DNA from: Streptomyces tagetis
GTDB lineage: Bacteria; Actinomycetota; Actinomycetes; Streptomycetales; Streptomycetaceae
Reading direction: 5' to 3'
Length of the DNA: 64,000 nucleotides
Assembly (NCBI RefSeq): GCF_018069565.1
Contig: NZ_JAGPNL010000013.1
Span: forward strand, 43,797 to 107,796
Each line of letters starts with the position of its first letter. Position 1 is the stretch's first letter. The notes beneath the pieces are model-generated. The model worked only from the letters and a program-made list of their open reading frames with translations. It made no database searches and was not told where the DNA came from. The position numbers and the translations under genes are program-made. Below, in pieces: positions 16,853 through 26,207 of the stretch.

Positions 16853-18301
16853 TCAGGGCACCTGGGGCACGCGGTCGAGGAGCAGGACCGCGACGTCGTC
16901 CGTCAGCTCCCCGCCGTTGAGGTCGCGGACCTCGTTCACCGCGGTCTGGAGCAACTGCTCGCCCCGCAGACCGTCGGCGAAACGGCGGCGCACCATCTCC
17001 ACCATGCCGTCCTGGCCGAGCCGCTCCCGGCCCGCGCCGACGTGGCCCTCGATCAGGCCGTCGGTGTAGAGCATCAGGCTCCACTCGGCGCCGAGTTCCA
17101 CCTCCACCCGCGGCCAGCGGGCCGCCGACAGCAGGCCGAGCGCCGGGCCGTTCTCGTCGTGGGGGAGGAGCCGGGCGGGCCGGTCCGGTCCCGCGAGCAG
17201 CGGCGCCGGGTGGCCGGCCAGGCAGAGGCCGGCCCGCGTCCCGTCCGGGGAGATGTCCACCGCGCACAGCGTCGCGAAGATCTCCTCGTCCGAGCGCTCG
17301 TGCTCCAGCACCTGCTGGAGGGTGGCGAGCAGTTCGTCCCCGCACATCCCGGCCAGGGTCAGCGCCCGCCAGGCGATGCGCAGTTCCACCCCGAGCGCCG
17401 CCTCGTCCGGCCCGTGCCCGCAGACGTCGCCGATCATGGCGTGCACGGTTCCGTCCGGGGTGCGGACGACGTCGTAGAAGTCCCCGCCGAGCAGGGCGCG
17501 GGAGCGGCCCGGACGGTAGCGCGCGGCGAACCGCAGCGGTGAGCCGTCCAGGAGCGGTGTCGGCAGCAGCCCGCGCTCCAGTCGGGCGTTCTCCTGCGCG
17601 TGCAGCCGGCCCTCGGCCAGCCGCCGTTCCGCCCAGTCGGACCGCTTGCGCTCGACGGCGTAGCGGATCGCCCGGCTCAGCAGCCGGCCGTCGAGTTCGT
17701 CGCGGAGCAGGTAGTCCTGGGCGCCCACCGCCACCGCCTCCGCGCCGCGCTCGGCGTCACCGGCCGAGGTGAGGGCGAGCACGGCGTGCCGGGGCGCCAG
17801 CTCCAGCACGTGCCTGAGCACCGCCAGCTCGTCCTCGTCGGCGCCGTCGCCGGGGCGGGCCGGGCCGGGCAGGGCGAGGTCCAGCAGGATGCAGTGGACG
17901 TCGTCGGTCAGCAGCCGCCCGGCCTCGGTGAGGTTGCGGGCGGTACGGACCCGGATCGGCTTGCCGGCCTGGTCGAGCAGGTCGGGCACGATCGGGGAAC
18001 CGCCCGGATCGTCCTCGATCAGCAGCAGCGTCAGGTTGGTGGGCGGGGTGATGTCCGGGTGGTCCGTGGTGTCCTCGCGCATCTCGGTGGGGGACGCGCT
18101 CGGTCCGTCCGGGGTGGCGGGCCCGCGCGCGCCGGTGGCGTCACGCGGGTCCGTGGTGCTCGCGCACCGGGTGGTGTTCTCGGCCGGGTTCTTCCCCGGG
18201 GTGGCCCGCTCTTCGCGGGGGCCGCCGTCCGGGGACGCGGCGGGCGCCTGACCGCACTCGGCGGCCGGGATCGCCCTCTGCCGCGGTACGGGTACGGGCA
18301 T
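16853..18301 (-). CDS. Response regulator with SpoIIE/PP2C phosphatase domain
   Basis: A 482-residue protein with a disordered N-terminus (1-85), a receiver domain (about 90-215) and a PP2C-like SpoIIE phosphatase domain (about 245-482). The phosphatase metal motifs GGDFYDVV, GDVCGHGPDEA, YTDGLIE and LTDDVAVLLL are all present. The receiver has the acidic pair (LLIEDD) and phospho-acceptor Asp (CILLDLALPG), but the conserved lysine position reads DYLLRDE, arginine. It probably dephosphorylates an anti-anti-sigma factor. Start at 18301 is chosen with GGAAGG upstream; later starts are possible. The 482 bp between it and the next gene hold no gene, only a direct repeat of GGGGTTCGGCCAC near 18560-18590. 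Confidence 0.82.
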   Translation of the reverse strand: MPVPVPRQRAIPAAECGQAPAASPDGGPREERATPGKNPAENTTRCASTTDPRDATGARGPATPDGPSASPTEMREDTTDHPDITPPTNLTLLLIEDDPGGSPIVPDLLDQAGKPIRVRTARNLTEAGRLLTDDVHCILLDLALPGPARPGDGADEDELAVLRHVLELAPRHAVLALTSAGDAERGAEAVAVGAQDYLLRDELDGRLLSRAIRYAVERKRSDWAERRLAEGRLHAQENARLERGLLPTPLLDGSPLRFAARYRPGRSRALLGGDFYDVVRTPDGTVHAMIGDVCGHGPDEAALGVELRIAWRALTLAGMCGDELLATLQQVLEHERSDEEIFATLCAVDISPDGTRAGLCLAGHPAPLLAGPDRPARLLPHDENGPALGLLSAARWPRVEVELGAEWSLMLYTDGLIEGHVGAGRERLGQDGMVEMVRRRFADGLRGEQLLQTAVNEVRDLNGGELTDDVAVLLLDRVPQVP

Positions 18302-18783
18302 GATCGTGGGTTTCCTTCCCTCCCCCCGAGGGCACGGTGGGGCGAGGGACCTCGACCCACCGACGGGGACCATAGCGGGTGACGGCACCGGCGCGGAATG
18401 GTCGGCCCCGCCGGGCTACGGCACCGGACGCTGTCATATGCGGTGGTCTGTCCCGCAGTTGGACACGTTGCCGGGGTGCGGGGGATGACGAACGTCACGC
18501 GGGGTGGGCGCCGCGCGTGGACTGCGTCACGTGGTCCGGATCACGCCACCGGGGGGTGGGGGTTCGGCCACGGGGGTTCGGCCACGCTGTACGGGCGGGG
18601 CCGTTTTCGGCTCCGCCGGGGTGTGGGGTGTGCGTGGCCCGGGGCGCCGTGCCACCGACTGCCTGTGGCCGGTGTCACGATGCCGGGCTTCCCCTCGCGC
18701 GGTGTGCGTCCGCCCCCGAGGCCCGGTGCCCGGAGGGCTCACGCCCCGCTCGCCCCCCGCTCGCCCCCCGCGCCCCCCCCGGC

Positions 18784-19920
18784 TCACGCCTCCGGACGTA
18801 CCACCCCGAGGATCGGCATCGTGCCGGCCCCGGCGATCGTCACCGTGCGCCCCGGGCGCGGGGCGTGCACGACGGAGCCGTCGCCGACGTACATCCCGAC
18901 GTGGCTGGCGTCCTCGAAGTAGATGATCAGGTCGCCGGGACGCATGTCCTCGACGTCGACCTGCCGCAATTGCCGCCACTGCTCCTGCGAGGTGCGCGGT
19001 ATCCCCTGGCCGGCCGCGGCCCACGCCCGCGAGGTGAGTCCGGAGCAGTCGAACGAGGAGGGGCCCGCGGCGCCCCAGACGTACGGTTTGCCGATCTGGG
19101 CGGTGGCGTACTCCACCGCCTCACGACCCCGCTCGGTCGCCTTGCCGTCGAGCTCCTTGAGGATGCCGGAGCGGAGCCAGGCGGCCTGGGCCTCGCGCGC
19201 GGCCTGCCGTTCCAACTGGGCGAGGCGCTCCTTCTCCTCCTTCTCCAGCTCGGATTCCAGCTTCTCGGCCTCGGCGACGCGCTTCTCGACCTTCTGGCGG
19301 GCGGTCGCCTTCTCCCTGCGGTTGGCCTCCAGTCTCCTGGCCTGGACGGCGGCGTCGGTGGCGTAGGTCTCCAGGTCCTGCTGGGTGCGGGTGAGTTCGC
19401 CGAGCAGGCCCTTGGCCGCGCGCTGGCCCTGGAGCACCCGGCCGCCGGACTCCAGGAACTCCTCCGGGTCCCTGCTCAGCATCAGCTTGGCCTCGTCGGG
19501 CAGGCCGTTGGTGCGGTACTGGGCGCGGGCGGCGGCGCCGGCGCGGTCGCGCAGCCGGTCCAGCCTCTCCTGGCCCCGGGCGGTCTTCTTGGCCAGCTCG
19601 GCGAGTTCGGCGGACTGCCTGCGGGCCTTCTCCTCCGCCGCGTTGTACTCGTCGGTGGCGGAGGCCGCGGCCCGGTAGAGGGACTCCAGCTCCTTGCGTA
19701 CGGCTTCCAGGTCGCGGGCCGGGGTGGCGGTGGCGCTTGGGGCCGGTGGGGCGGGTGAGGTGGGCGAGGTGGGTGCGGAGGGTGCGGAGGGTGCGGAGGG
19801 TGGGGCGGGCGCCGGGGTGGGCGCGGGGGCCGCGAACGCCACCCCCGGGGCCGCCAGCAGAGTGACCGCGCAGACCACGGTCACCGCGGCGGCCGTCAGC
19901 CCGTGCTTGCCCGTACGCAT
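18784..19920 (-). CDS. NlpC/P60 peptidoglycan endopeptidase, secreted
   Basis: A 378-residue exported cell-wall hydrolase. An N-terminal signal peptide ends near AFAAPAP (residue 30), followed by a Pro/Ala/Ser linker, a long coiled coil (about residues 65-250, very rich in Glu/Arg/Ala) and a C-terminal NlpC/P60 domain. The catalytic cysteine is in FDCSGLTSRAW and the histidine in DASHVGMYVGDG. It resembles RipA-type enzymes whose coiled coil regulates access. The 227 bp upstream hold its promoter region; I looked for a c-di-AMP riboswitch there and did not find a convincing one. Confidence 0.87.
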   Translation of the reverse strand: MRTGKHGLTAAAVTVVCAVTLLAAPGVAFAAPAPTPAPAPPSAPSAPSAPTSPTSPAPPAPSATATPARDLEAVRKELESLYRAAASATDEYNAAEEKARRQSAELAELAKKTARGQERLDRLRDRAGAAARAQYRTNGLPDEAKLMLSRDPEEFLESGGRVLQGQRAAKGLLGELTRTQQDLETYATDAAVQARRLEANRREKATARQKVEKRVAEAEKLESELEKEEKERLAQLERQAAREAQAAWLRSGILKELDGKATERGREAVEYATAQIGKPYVWGAAGPSSFDCSGLTSRAWAAAGQGIPRTSQEQWRQLRQVDVEDMRPGDLIIYFEDASHVGMYVGDGSVVHAPRPGRTVTIAGAGTMPILGVVRPEA

Positions 19921-20147
19921 ATGGCGCCCCCACCATGGACGAACCCGTCAGTAACATCGCGTCGCTCGGGGGATCGTGCCACGTGCGACGGCGAAACGAC
20001 AGAGGGGGTGCTTCCCCCACAGGGGGGACGAACACGACCCGGAGATCGTTCCCGGGCGGTGAACCCCGGCGTGGTGGCAGTGGGTGGGGTTCTGGGCGGG
20101 AGGCTCCCGCCGGCGCACCTCGGGCGGCCGGTCCGCCCCGGCCGGCT

Positions 20148-20996
20148 TCAGCCGCGTGGCGCCAACGCCGCCCAGCGCACCGTCACTTCGCCCTGCCGCC
20201 ACCGCGCCGGCCCGTCCGCCACCGGCCAGTCGGCGGCCAGGTCCCGTACCGTCCGCAGCCAGTGCTGGCGGGCCCCGTAGGACGCGTACGGCGCGGCGGC
20301 GGCCCAGGCGCGGTCGAAGTCGCGCAGGAAGGCGTGGACCGGTTCACCGGGGACGTTGCGGTGGATCAGCGCCTTCGGGAGCCGTTCCGCGAGGTCGGAG
20401 GGGCGCTCCAGCGAGCCGAGCCGGGTGGCGAAGGTCACCGTGCGGGGGCCTTCCGGGCCGAGCGCGACCCACACGTGCCGCCGCCCGATCTCGTCGCAGG
20501 TGCCCTCGACCAGGAGCCCGCCCCGGGAGTGCTCCGTCGCCGGCGCGAGCCGCGCGCACAGCCGCCGCCAGACCGCGGCGACCTCGGACTCGTCGTACTG
20601 GCGCAGGACGTTCGCCGCGCGGATCAGCGCGGGGCGGCGGGTGACAGGGACCTCGAAGCCGCCGTGCCGGAAGACCAGCCCCTCGCGCGCGTACGCGGCG
20701 GCGCCCGCGACCCGCTCCGGATCGATCTCGACGCCGACCACGCGGGTGCGCGGCGCGACGGAGCGCAGGCGGTGCAGCAGCTCGACGGCGGTCCAGGGGG
20801 CGGCGCCGTAGCCGAGGTCGACGGCGACGGGATCGTCGGCGCGGCGCAGTTCGGCGCCGTGGACGGCGGCGATCCAGCGGTCCATGCGGCGCAGCCGGTT
20901 CGGGTTGGTCGTCCCCCGTGTGACCGTCCCCACGACGGGGGCCCCACCGCTCGGGCGGAGCCGAGGACGGGGGCGGTCGGTGGGGCGGGAGGGCAT
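20148..20996 (-). CDS. SAM-dependent methyltransferase-like protein
   Basis: A 282-residue Rossmann-fold methyltransferase-like protein. The AdoMet motif region is VAVDLGYGAAPWTAVELLHRL near residue 58, with the acidic RVVGVEIDPERV following. The glycine-rich loop is atypical. It is divergent from mshA, about 200 bp apart. Substrate unknown. ATG 20996 is the first good start. Confidence 0.7.
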   Translation of the reverse strand: MPSRPTDRPRPRLRPSGGAPVVGTVTRGTTNPNRLRRMDRWIAAVHGAELRRADDPVAVDLGYGAAPWTAVELLHRLRSVAPRTRVVGVEIDPERVAGAAAYAREGLVFRHGGFEVPVTRRPALIRAANVLRQYDESEVAAVWRRLCARLAPATEHSRGGLLVEGTCDEIGRRHVWVALGPEGPRTVTFATRLGSLERPSDLAERLPKALIHRNVPGEPVHAFLRDFDRAWAAAAPYASYGARQHWLRTVRDLAADWPVADGPARWRQGEVTVRWAALAPRG

Positions 20997-21108
20997 GCCT
21001 ACGAGGGTAAGCGGCACGGCGGGACGCGCCGGCGCGCGGGCCCCAGCGCACGGGAGTGCTCGAACGGTTGAGCGACATGCGTAATGATTCGGCAAAGGCC
21101 CGGAAACC

Positions 21109-21135
21109 GGAAATGGAGCACTGCCGTCCGGCGTT
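21109..21135 (+). promoter_or_regulatory. Possible SigR-type promoter of mshA
   Basis: GGAAA (21109-21113) and GTT (21133-21135) are separated by 19 nt, close to the SigR consensus GGAAT-N18/19-GTT. It lies 64 nt before the mshA start. In S. coelicolor mycothiol genes including mshA respond to SigR. One base deviates from consensus and chance matches are common. Confidence 0.35.
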
Positions 21136-21198
21136 CCACTCCTCGGAGGGCAGGCCGTGCCCTCCGACCGGCATGTCCGCAGCGAGGAGGAACGGCTC

Positions 21199-22536
21199 GT
21201 GAGCCAGTACGTCGGCAGGCTCGGGCGTCGCTCACCGGCGGCCTCACCTCTGCGGAGGCTGTCCCGCAGGCCCCGCCGCGTGGCGATGCTCTCCGTGCAC
21301 ACCTCACCGCTCCACCAGCCCGGCACCGGCGACGCCGGCGGCATGAACGTCTACATCGTGGAACTCGCCCAGCGGCTCGCCGCGATCAACATCGAGGTCG
21401 AGATCTTCACCCGGGCCACCACGGCCGCCCTGCCGCCCAGCGTCGAACTGGCCCCCGGCGTCCTCGTCCGGCACGTCGACGCCGGACCCTACGAGGGACT
21501 GGCCAAAGAGGACCTCCCGGCCCAGCTCTGCGCCTTCACCCACGGCGTCATGCAGGCGTGGGCCGGCCACCGTCCCGGCCACTACGACCTCGTCCACTCC
21601 CACTACTGGCTCTCCGGCCACGTGGGCTGGCTCGCCGCCGAACGCTGGGGCGCCCCCCTCGTGCACGCCATGCACACCATGGCCAAGGTCAAGAACGCCA
21701 ACCTGGCCGAGGGCGACACGCCCGAACCGGCGGCGCGCGTCATCGGGGAGACCCAGATCGTCTCCGCCTCCGACCGCCTCATCGCCAACACCGCCGAGGA
21801 GGCCGACGAGCTGGTCCGGCACTACGCCGCCGATCCGGCCAAGGTCGCCGTCGTCCACCCGGGCGTCAACCTCGAACGGTTCCGTCCCGCCGACGGCCGC
21901 GCCGCCGCCCGCGCCCGCCTCGGCCTCCCGCAGGACGCGCTGATCCCGCTCTTCGCCGGCCGGATACAGCCCCTCAAAGCCCCCGACGTGCTGCTCCGCG
22001 CGGTCGCCGTCCTCCTCGACGAACGCCCCGAGCTGCGCTCGCGCATCCTCGTCCCCGTCGTCGGCGGCCCCAGCGGCAGCGGCCTCGCCAAACCGGAGGG
22101 CCTCCAGAAGCTCGCCGCGCGGCTCGGCATCGCCGACGTCGTCCGGTTCCGCCCGCCGGTCGGGCAGGAGCAGCTAGCCGACTGGTTCCGTGCCGCGTCC
22201 GTGCTGGTCATGCCGTCCTACAGCGAGTCCTTCGGCCTGGTCGCCATCGAGGCGCAGGCGGCCGGCACGCCGGTCCTCGCCGCCGCCGTCGGCGGCCTCC
22301 CCGTCGCCGTCCGCGACGGACACACCGGGCGCCTGGTCCGCGGCCACGAACCCGCCGCCTACGCGCGCGTGCTCGCCGATTTCGCCGACGAGCCGACGCT
22401 CACCGACCGCATGGGCGCCGCCGCCGCCCGGCACGCGCGTGCCTTCGGCTGGGACGGTGCCGCGGCCGCCACCGCCGACGTGTACTCGGCCGCGATCCAG
22501 GCCCACCGCCGTCGCGTACGCTCGCCCCATGGCTGA
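21199..22536 (+). CDS. mshA: D-inositol-3-phosphate glycosyltransferase (mycothiol synthesis)
   Basis: A 445-residue GT-B glycosyltransferase that transfers GlcNAc to inositol-3-phosphate, the first step of mycothiol synthesis. It is near-identical in pattern to S. coelicolor MshA: GTGDAGGMNVYIVELAQRL at about residue 39, VHSHYWLSG, and the donor-site motif SYSESFGLVAIEAQA. GTG 21199 has GGAGGAAC upstream and matches the known N-terminus SQYV-RLGRRSPAAS. ybjN overlaps its end by 8 nt. Confidence 0.95.
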   Translation: MSQYVGRLGRRSPAASPLRRLSRRPRRVAMLSVHTSPLHQPGTGDAGGMNVYIVELAQRLAAINIEVEIFTRATTAALPPSVELAPGVLVRHVDAGPYEGLAKEDLPAQLCAFTHGVMQAWAGHRPGHYDLVHSHYWLSGHVGWLAAERWGAPLVHAMHTMAKVKNANLAEGDTPEPAARVIGETQIVSASDRLIANTAEEADELVRHYAADPAKVAVVHPGVNLERFRPADGRAAARARLGLPQDALIPLFAGRIQPLKAPDVLLRAVAVLLDERPELRSRILVPVVGGPSGSGLAKPEGLQKLAARLGIADVVRFRPPVGQEQLADWFRAASVLVMPSYSESFGLVAIEAQAAGTPVLAAAVGGLPVAVRDGHTGRLVRGHEPAAYARVLADFADEPTLTDRMGAAAARHARAFGWDGAAAATADVYSAAIQAHRRRVRSPHG

Positions 22537-23068
22537 CGGAGAGAAGGCGGCGGAGGCACGGCAGGCGGCGCGGACCCTGGAGAGCGCCCTGGCCGACGCC
22601 GGGCTGGAGTGGGAGACCGCCGAACCCGGGAAGTACGTCGTCACCCTCCCCGGCACCCGGAAGCTGTCGACCACGGTCTCCCTCGTCCTCGGCCGGCACT
22701 CCCTCTCCCTCAACGCCTTCGTCATCCGCCACCCCGACGAGAACGAACCGGCCGTCCACCGCTGGCTCCTCGAACGCAACCTCAGGCTCTACGGGGTGAG
22801 CTACGCCGTCGACCGGCTCGGCGACGTCTACGTCACCGCCAAGCTCCCCCTCTCCGCCGTCGCCCCCGACGAGATCGACCGCCTCCTCGGCCAGGTCCTG
22901 GAGGCCGCCGACGGCGCCTTCAACACACTGCTGGAGCTGGGCTTCGCCACCGCCATCCGCAAGGAGCACGCCTGGCGGACCTCGCGCGGCGAGTCGACGC
23001 GCAACCTGGAGGCGTTCACCCACCTGATCGAGCGCACGGGGACCGATGCGGAGCGCAGGGAGGGCTGA
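22529..23068 (+). CDS. YbjN-domain protein
   Basis: A 179-residue YbjN-family protein, a fold related to secretion chaperones. It starts within the end of mshA (ATGGCTGA overlap), so the two are translationally coupled in one operon. Typical features are LSLNAFVIRHPDENE and the helical C-terminus. Molecular role is unknown. After the stop come two copies of a 16-bp sequence (GAGGGCTGATACGGGG) that include the stop codon. Confidence 0.82.
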   Translation: MADGEKAAEARQAARTLESALADAGLEWETAEPGKYVVTLPGTRKLSTTVSLVLGRHSLSLNAFVIRHPDENEPAVHRWLLERNLRLYGVSYAVDRLGDVYVTAKLPLSAVAPDEIDRLLGQVLEAADGAFNTLLELGFATAIRKEHAWRTSRGESTRNLEAFTHLIERTGTDAERREG

Positions 23069-23258
23069 TACGGGGTCTGGGGAGGGCTGATACGGGGCGG
23101 CTCTGTGGTCGCTCCGGCTCCTCCGCTCGGCGTGTCGGCGTGTCGGCGTGGCGGAATGCCGGTGCGCCGGCGTGTCGCCGTCGTTGCGTCGGAGTGTCGA
23201 AGGCCGGCGTGTTGCCGTGTGTCGGGGTCGGGGGTCGCCGTGTCGCCGTGTGGGCGTG
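23069..23258. repeat. Low-complexity GTGTCGGCGT-type tract
   Basis: The 190 bp between the convergent ybjN and AraC genes consist of irregular repeats of GTGTCGGCGTG and GTGTCGCCGTG. No gene or clear terminator is visible. Confidence 0.6.
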
Positions 23259-24095
23259 TCAGCGTCCGGCGCCGGACCGGTAGCGCCCCGGCGGCACGCC
23301 GACGAGCCGTTTGAAGTGCCGGGTCAGATGCGCCTGGTCGTAGAAGCCGGTCGCCGTCGCCACCTCGGCCGGTGTCCGCCCCGCGAGCAGCAGCCGCCGG
23401 GCCCGGTCCACCCGCCGGGACATCAGGTACTGGTGCGGGGCGATGCCGTACGCCGTGCTGAACGACCGCACCAGGTGTGCCGGATGCGCGTGCAGCACCT
23501 CGGTGGCCTCGGCGAGGCCGAGCCCCTCCACGACCCGCGCGTCGAGCAGTTCGCGCAGCCGGCGGGCGATCACCGGGTCCTGGCGTACGGGCGCGGGCTC
23601 CGTACGGGAGCGCAGGTGGGCGCGGAGGCGCTCGCCGATCAGCGTCAGCCGGCTCTCCGCCTCCAGCTCGTCGCCGGGCCGTTCCAGCGTGGCGTGCACA
23701 CTGCCGACACGCCGGCGCAGCAGCGGATCACGCAGGTCGGGGCCGTCGACCGCGGCGCCGATCAGCTCCTCGCCGAGCCGGGAGGCGTCCAGGTAGAGGA
23801 CGCGTTTGCGGAAGCCGTCTGGCGTGGCGGCGGAGCCGTTGTGGGGCACGTGGGGCGGGAGGAGCGACACGGTGTCGTGCGGGGTGCCGTGCTGGTGCCG
23901 GTCCAGTTCGTACCGTACGGCCCCGGTGTCCACGATGAGCAGCGTCCAGGCGTCGTGCACGTGCATGGGGTACGCGTACTGGGTGTAGTGGGCGTGGAAG
24001 ACCTCGACGACGCCCGGGACGCGGGGACGCCAGGCGGTGACGCGCTCCCGCTCCCTCGTCCGCTCCTTCGGAGCCGGTCGGCGTGCGGCGGCCAT
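23259..24095 (-). CDS. AraC-family regulator
   Basis: A 278-residue regulator with an N-terminal cupin-type AraC ligand-binding domain (HAHYTQYAYPMHVHDAWTLL) and two C-terminal helix-turn-helices (LAEATEVLHAHPAHLVRSFS and PAEVATATGFYDQAHLTRHF). ATG 24095 is taken. It is divergent from the DUF2000 gene with a 49-bp gap, and probably regulates it; such AraC/DUF2000 pairs are common. Confidence 0.88.
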   Translation of the reverse strand: MAAARRPAPKERTRERERVTAWRPRVPGVVEVFHAHYTQYAYPMHVHDAWTLLIVDTGAVRYELDRHQHGTPHDTVSLLPPHVPHNGSAATPDGFRKRVLYLDASRLGEELIGAAVDGPDLRDPLLRRRVGSVHATLERPGDELEAESRLTLIGERLRAHLRSRTEPAPVRQDPVIARRLRELLDARVVEGLGLAEATEVLHAHPAHLVRSFSTAYGIAPHQYLMSRRVDRARRLLLAGRTPAEVATATGFYDQAHLTRHFKRLVGVPPGRYRSGAGR

Positions 24096-24144
24096 GCAAA
24101 GAACGTACAAGACCCCGCCGTGGACCGGGCGGCAGTCTCACCGT

Positions 24145-24573
24145 ATGAACGACGCAGCGCCCCTTCGCTTCGACACCAAGATCGCTGTCCTGCTCCGCGA
24201 CGACCTGGAGACCTGGCAGCGCCTCAATGTGACCGCCTTCCTCGTCAGCGGCCTCGGCACCCGCCTGCCGGAGGTGATCGGGGAGCCGTACGAGGACGCG
24301 GACGCGGTGGAGTACCTGCCGATGTTCCGGCAGCCGGTGCTGGTCTTCGAGGGCACCAAGGAGACCCTGGTCACGGCCCACACCCGCGCCCTCGCCCGCG
24401 CGCTGCCCCGCGCGGTCTTCACCTCCGACCTCTTCGCCACGGGCAACGACCGCGACAACCGGGCGGCGGTACGGGCCGTGCCGACCGCCGGGCTGGACCT
24501 GGTGGGGCTGGCGGTGTACGGACCGAAGAACGCGGTGGACAAGGTGCTGAAGGGGGCGCGGATGCACGGGTGA
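24145..24573 (+). CDS. DUF2000 family protein
   Basis: A 142-residue DUF2000 protein, a fold related to peptidyl-tRNA hydrolase Pth2. It starts with FDTKIAVLLRDDLETWQRLNV and contains the typical VFEGT and DLVGLAVYGP segments. Function is unknown. Divergent AraC neighbour. Confidence 0.82.
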   Translation: MNDAAPLRFDTKIAVLLRDDLETWQRLNVTAFLVSGLGTRLPEVIGEPYEDADAVEYLPMFRQPVLVFEGTKETLVTAHTRALARALPRAVFTSDLFATGNDRDNRAAVRAVPTAGLDLVGLAVYGPKNAVDKVLKGARMHG

Positions 24574-24647
24574 GGGGTGGGGGTGAGGGGTGGGGCCGCT
24601 GGGGCGGGCGAGGGCTACGGAGCCGGGAGGACGGCCGGTGAGGCTCC

Positions 24648-26027
24648 TCAGCCCGTGCCGACCCCTTCCGCCCGGTCGGCCGGCCCCTCGGCTTCGATAC
24701 TGGCGTCGGCCTGGGCGTCCGCATGTGCCACCGGAGCCTCCACCCCAGGCAGCCCCTTCCCCGACGTCTCCTTTCCCGGCGTCCCCGTCGGCGCCCCCGC
24801 GCCCGCCCCCGCCCCCATCTCCTCCGGCAGCCGCCGCATGAGCAGCGCGTACCCGGCCGCCGCGACCGTACCGACGAGCGCGCACAGCCCCCACAGCCAC
24901 TCGGCGCCGTAGCGGTCGATGACGAAGCCGGACATCAGCGGGGCGACGAGGGAGGCGACGGCCCAGGACAGGGTGTACATGCCCTGGTAGCGGCCCCGCC
25001 CGTGCACCGGCGAGAGCCGGACGACAAGACCGGTCTGCGTCGGGGCGTTGACGATCTCCGCCAGCGTCCACACGCAGACGGTGAGCGCGAACACGCCGAC
25101 CGACCCGGCGAACGCGGTGAGCCCGAACCCGTACCCGGCCAGCAGGGCCGAGACGACGAGCAGCCGGCGCGGATCGCGGTGCTCGATGAACCGGGTGACC
25201 GGGATCTGCAGGACGACGATCAGCAAGCCGTTGACGGCGATGGCCATGCCGTAGTCCGCGGGGGTGAACCCGGCCGCGCCCATGGCGACCGGCAGCCCGA
25301 TCGACCCCTGCTGGAAGATGACGGCGATGAGGAAGGACAGCCCGACGACGCTCATGTAACGGCCGTCGCGCAGCACGGTCCCGAGCGAGACCGGCGCCTG
25401 CGACGCGGCGGAGGACGGGCCCTCCTCGCGGGCCGGGCGCGACTCGGGCAGCTTGACGAAGACCAGGATCGCGCAGGCCAGCGTCATCCCGGCCTCCAGC
25501 AGGAACCCGGCGAGGTAGCTGACCTCGGCGATGAAACCGGCCGCCATGGACGACACGGCGAAGCCCAGGTTGATCGCCCAGTAGTTGAGGGAGAAGGCCC
25601 GGATACGGTCCTCGGGCCGCACGATGTCCGCCATCATCGCCTGCACCGCGGGCCGGGAGGCGTTGCTCGCCATGCCGACCAGGAAGGCGACGGACGCGAT
25701 GGCGACCGGGTCCTGCACGAAGCCGAGCAGCGCGACCGACAGGGCGGTGGAACTCTGCGCGACGAGCAGCGTGGGCCGCCGGCCGAGCCGGTCGGTCATC
25801 ACGCCGGCGCCGAGCGACGAGACGACGCCGCCGAGCCCGTGCAGGGCGACGACGAGACCCGCGTAGGAGGCGGAGTAGCCGCGTTCGAGGGTCAGGTAGA
25901 GCGCCATGAAGGTGGCGACGAAGGCGCCGAGCCGGTTGACCAGGGTGCTCGTCCACAGCCACCAGAACGCGCGGGGGAGCCCGGAGACGGACTCGCGTGC
26001 GGCGCGTCGCAGACCGGCGACTGACAT
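24648..26027 (-). CDS. MFS transporter
   Basis: A 459-residue major facilitator transporter with about 12 predicted membrane helices. The loop 2-3 motif is GVMTDRLGRRPTLL near residue 78. The cytoplasmic C-terminal tail (from about residue 400) is Gly/Ala/Glu-rich. Substrate unknown; likely drug or metabolite efflux. ATG 26027. Confidence 0.83.
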   Translation of the reverse strand: MSVAGLRRAARESVSGLPRAFWWLWTSTLVNRLGAFVATFMALYLTLERGYSASYAGLVVALHGLGGVVSSLGAGVMTDRLGRRPTLLVAQSSTALSVALLGFVQDPVAIASVAFLVGMASNASRPAVQAMMADIVRPEDRIRAFSLNYWAINLGFAVSSMAAGFIAEVSYLAGFLLEAGMTLACAILVFVKLPESRPAREEGPSSAASQAPVSLGTVLRDGRYMSVVGLSFLIAVIFQQGSIGLPVAMGAAGFTPADYGMAIAVNGLLIVVLQIPVTRFIEHRDPRRLLVVSALLAGYGFGLTAFAGSVGVFALTVCVWTLAEIVNAPTQTGLVVRLSPVHGRGRYQGMYTLSWAVASLVAPLMSGFVIDRYGAEWLWGLCALVGTVAAAGYALLMRRLPEEMGAGAGAGAPTGTPGKETSGKGLPGVEAPVAHADAQADASIEAEGPADRAEGVGTG

Positions 26028-26207
26028 GGCGGACCCCCGTGGCGTACGAAACGGCGTGTAAGCGGCTGATGCGGTGATCAGACCTTACGGACGCGGTCCT
26101 GGCGGAGGCCACTCGTTTAGCAACACCCGTCAAACGTCACCGGCCCCGGCGTCCGACCCTCGGGCGCGGCGCGCGGGCGCCGGGGCGGGTCGATTACGCT
26201 CGGGAGC

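Noticed and set aside
19921..20147. Possible c-di-AMP (ydaO) riboswitch before the NlpC/P60 gene
   Set aside because: NlpC/P60 genes of actinobacteria often have one, but the conserved blocks could not be found by eye on the − strand.
23069..23258. CRISPR-like array in the GTGTCGGCGT tract
   Set aside because: Units are short, irregular and have no unique spacers.
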